NCBI GenBank assembly: GCA_034421515.1
Contig: DAOUKH010000097.1
Coordinates: 1 to 30,885 of the forward strand
Reading direction: 5' to 3'
Length of the DNA: 30,885 nt
From: DAOUKH01 sp034421515
GTDB lineage: Bacteria > Chloroflexota > Dehalococcoidia > SHYB01
Shown: in pieces, positions 29,011-30,885 of the stretch
How the letters are laid out: every line of letters begins with the position of its first letter
Position numbering within the stretch: position 1 is the first letter of the stretch
The notes under the pieces: model-generated
Database searches by the model: none
What the model saw: the letters and a program-made list of their open reading frames with translations, nothing else
What the model was told of the DNA's origin: nothing
Program-made: the position numbers and the translations under genes

Positions 29011-30480
29011 CTAGCGCGCCTTCGGCGTCCGGCCTCGCCGCCCCGGGCGCCGGACGGTGTGCACCTTGAGAAAGTTGGTGCGGCCGCGGGAGGTCAGCGG
29101 CGTCGAGCCGACCACGATGATGCGTTCGCCGGACCGCACGAGTCCCTGGCCGGCAAGCAGCTTCTCCATGAAGGAGACCATCTCGCTCGTCTGGGTCGCC
29201 AGGGGGGCGAGTATCGGAGTGACGCCCCAATAGAGCGTCATCCGCTGGTGGACGGCGGCGCTCCCGGTAAAGGCAAAGACCGGCGCACTCGGACGCTGCT
29301 TTGACAGGAGCAAGGCGGTGCGCCCTGAAGAAGTGAAGACGGTGAGCGCGGAGGCGTGGAGGTTCCTTGCCAGGTTCTTCGCCGAAAGAACCACGGCCCG
29401 CGCCGGGTCCTGCCGCACGTCGGCCGTCTGGGTCTCCTGCATCTCCGCGGCGTCGGCCTCCGAGGCGATGCGGTCCATGAACTCGACGGCCTCGGTCGGA
29501 TACTTCCCCATGGACGTCTCGGCGCTCAGCATCACCGCGTCCGTCCCGTCGAGGACGGCGTTGGCGACGTCGGAGGCTTCGGCGCGGGTCGGCGTCGGGT
29601 TCGACACCATCGACTCAAGCATCTGGGTGGCGGTGATGACGGGCTTCCCCAGCTCGTTGCAGCGGCGGATGATGCGCTTCTGAAGGAGTGGCACGTGCTC
29701 CGGGCCGACCTCGACGCCGAGGTCGCCCCTGGCCACCATCACGCCGTCGAAGGTCCGGGCGATTTCGTCGATTTCGTCGACTGCCTCCGCCCGTTCGATC
29801 TTGGCGATGATGGGCGCTCTGCGCCGCATACGGGTCATCACTTCACGGATGGGGCCGGCGTCGGCGGCGGAGCGAACGAAGCTGAGCGCGACGTAGTCGA
29901 CGCCGGCTCGGAGGCCGAACTCGAGGTCGCGCACGTCCTTCTCCGAAAGCGGGGGCGCGCTGAGATTGGCGCCGGGAGCATTGATCCCCTTGCGCTGGGG
30001 AAGCACGCCGCCGATCTCGACGATCGTGTGCACCTCGGTCGCGGTCGTGTTCGTGACACGCAGGCGGAGGAGCCCATCGTTCAAGAGGAGGACGTCTCCA
30101 GTGCCGACCTCGTCGGGGAGCCGTTTGTAGGTGGTGCCGATGCGTTCGGCGTCGCCCGGGGTGGGTTCCGTGGTCAAGGTAAGCGGGCGCCCCGCCACCA
30201 GGGTGACCTCACCCCCGGCCAGCTCGCCGATCCGCAGCCGAGGACCCTGAAGGTCTTGGAGAATCGCTAACGGCAGGCCCCGCCGCTTAGCGATCCCTCG
30301 GGCCTCTTCGATGGCGAGCCTGGCGTCGTCGTGGGAGGCATGTGAGAAGTTGAGGCGGAGCACGTTGGCGCCGGCCGCGATGATCGCTTCCAGCTGTTCC
30401 GGGGCGTGGGTGGCCGGCCCCACTGTCGCCACGATCTTCGTTCTGCGCTTCGACGCGCTCGCCGCAATGTTCGACGTCAT
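29011..30480 (-). CDS. pyk: Pyruvate kinase
   Basis: Pyruvate kinase makes ATP and pyruvate from phosphoenolpyruvate in the last step of glycolysis. The 489 residues contain RRTKIVATVGPATHAPEQL, VLRLNFSHASHDDA, the metal/phosphate signature PIIAKIERAEAVDEIDEI, GVMVARGDLGVEVG and TATQMLESMVSNPTPTRAE with SDVANAVLDGTDAVMLSAET. The C-terminal allosteric domain (ASALTVFTSSGRTALLLSKQ) and a short Arg/Lys-rich end (RRPGRRGRTPKAR) follow. The B domain between about residues 80 and 170 is complete. A TAAGAT box lies about 20 nt upstream, with GGGGAG before ATG 30480. It is the first gene of a pair with the FAD oxidase. Confidence 0.96.
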   Translation of the reverse strand: MTSNIAASASKRRTKIVATVGPATHAPEQLEAIIAAGANVLRLNFSHASHDDARLAIEEARGIAKRRGLPLAILQDLQGPRLRIGELAGGEVTLVAGRPLTLTTEPTPGDAERIGTTYKRLPDEVGTGDVLLLNDGLLRLRVTNTTATEVHTIVEIGGVLPQRKGINAPGANLSAPPLSEKDVRDLEFGLRAGVDYVALSFVRSAADAGPIREVMTRMRRRAPIIAKIERAEAVDEIDEIARTFDGVMVARGDLGVEVGPEHVPLLQKRIIRRCNELGKPVITATQMLESMVSNPTPTRAEASDVANAVLDGTDAVMLSAETSMGKYPTEAVEFMDRIASEADAAEMQETQTADVRQDPARAVVLSAKNLARNLHASALTVFTSSGRTALLLSKQRPSAPVFAFTGSAAVHQRMTLYWGVTPILAPLATQTSEMVSFMEKLLAGQGLVRSGERIIVVGSTPLTSRGRTNFLKVHTVRRPGRRGRTPKAR

Positions 30481-30538
30481 ACCCCGCTCCCCGGCCTATC
30501 TTACCCCGTGCGGACGGCGCGGATGTCGGACCCGCGCG

Positions 30539-30547
30539 TGATAAAAT
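30539..30547 (+). promoter_or_regulatory. Extended -10 giving a leaderless membrane-protein mRNA
   Basis: TGATAAAAT is an extended -10 element ending 7 nt before GTG 30555. No ribosome site fits in the gap. This repeats the arrangement seen at 15375-15410 and 27025-27062. Confidence 0.55.
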
Positions 30548-30554
30548 TGGCGGC

Positions 30555-30885
30555 GTGCTGAGCTTCGATGCACCCTGGGCCGCCGGCGCGGGCTTGATCG
30601 CCGGCGTCCTGACCCTCACCGGCCTGTATCTCGCCGTCGCGTTCTTCCCTACCGTCGTGCGCCTCGACGTAGTGCGTGCTGCGGGAAGGGCCGTCGGGCT
30701 GGCCCGGGCCCCGTGGGCCTACTACGCGGGCCTGCTGGTCTTCCTCGCGGCATTGACCGCAGCCGGCCTTGTACACGCGGCGCTCCACCAAGCCTTCCGC
30801 GTCGAGACCCAAGTCTCCTCTTGGGCATTGCTGTTCGGCGTCGGTCACTGGCTCGTGAACGGCATCGCGCTGGGCCGGTTGGGGC
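30555..30885 (+). CDS. Membrane protein of unknown function, 3' end outside window
   Basis: The frame from GTG 30555 stays open for 110 codons to the window edge. It begins MLSFDAPWAAGAGLIAGVLT. Three hydrophobic segments are visible at about residues 9-32 (GAGLIAGVLTLTGLYLAVAF), 54-73 (AYYAGLLVFLAALTAAGLVH) and 87-106 (SWALLFGVGHWLVNGIAL). They are separated by basic and mixed loops, so this is a multi-pass membrane protein. It diverges from pyk. I do not recognise the family. The start is supported by the -10 box 7 nt upstream. Nothing in the visible part suggests a catalytic site. Confidence 0.6.
   Translation, partial: MLSFDAPWAAGAGLIAGVLTLTGLYLAVAFFPTVVRLDVVRAAGRAVGLARAPWAYYAGLLVFLAALTAAGLVHAALHQAFRVETQVSSWALLFGVGHWLVNGIALGRLG

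Overview
This is high-GC DNA from a bacterium. It has dense, short-gap operons and many catabolic paralogues: five CaiB/BaiF (family III) CoA-transferases with six domains, three amidohydrolase-2 proteins, two carboxymuconolactone-decarboxylase (CMD) proteins and two EthD/NIPSNAP-like proteins. The mixture, together with promoters lying directly against start codons, resembles uncultured Chloroflexota such as the SAR202/Dehalococcoidia groups. That placement is inference, because no rRNA or other marker gene lies in the window.

Layout. 1-2541 (minus): an amidohydrolase followed by a tandem-domain CoA-transferase cut by the window edge. 2542-3217: a gene-free stretch filled with palindromic repeats, including two 95-bp copies that differ at one base. 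3218-3994: a methyltransferase with extreme C-ending codon use. 4002-5651 (minus): an AT-richer two-gene cassette of a trypsin-like protease and an HNH nuclease, which looks acquired. 5808-6401: leuD. 6700-8432 (minus): a CoA-transferase and a CMD/AhpD-like protein whose gene has an in-frame TGA at the second position of a C-x-x-C motif. A SECIS-like hairpin follows at the right distance, so this is probably a selenoprotein. 8580-10888: two amidohydrolases. 11038-14385: carB. 14382-15284 (minus): a divergent aspartate-carbamoyltransferase-like gene. 15410-16339: a BtuF-like binding protein without a signal peptide. 16336-18788 (minus): two translationally coupled CoA-transferases. 18954-20586 (minus): htpX and a HAD phosphatase. 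20773-23209: a small membrane protein, an MBL-fold hydrolase and an M16 peptidase. 23240-25675 (minus): a four-gene operon (CMD, two EthD-like paralogues, nitroreductase) behind a TTGACA promoter. 25819-27018: another CoA-transferase. 27062-27619: a metallophosphoesterase. 27616-30480 (minus): pyruvate kinase and an FAD-linked oxidase. 30555-end: the start of a membrane protein.

How the genes fit together. The CoA-transferases, amidohydrolases, CMD, EthD-like, nitroreductase and FAD-oxidase genes suggest breakdown of varied organic acids and cyclic compounds through CoA thioesters. No substrate can be assigned. carB, leuD and pyk are housekeeping genes. Three of the five convergent gene pairs overlap by exactly four bases at their stop codons. 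Several genes have a -10 element about 7 nt before the start codon, which predicts leaderless mRNAs. No rRNA, tRNA, CRISPR array, transposase or integrase was seen.
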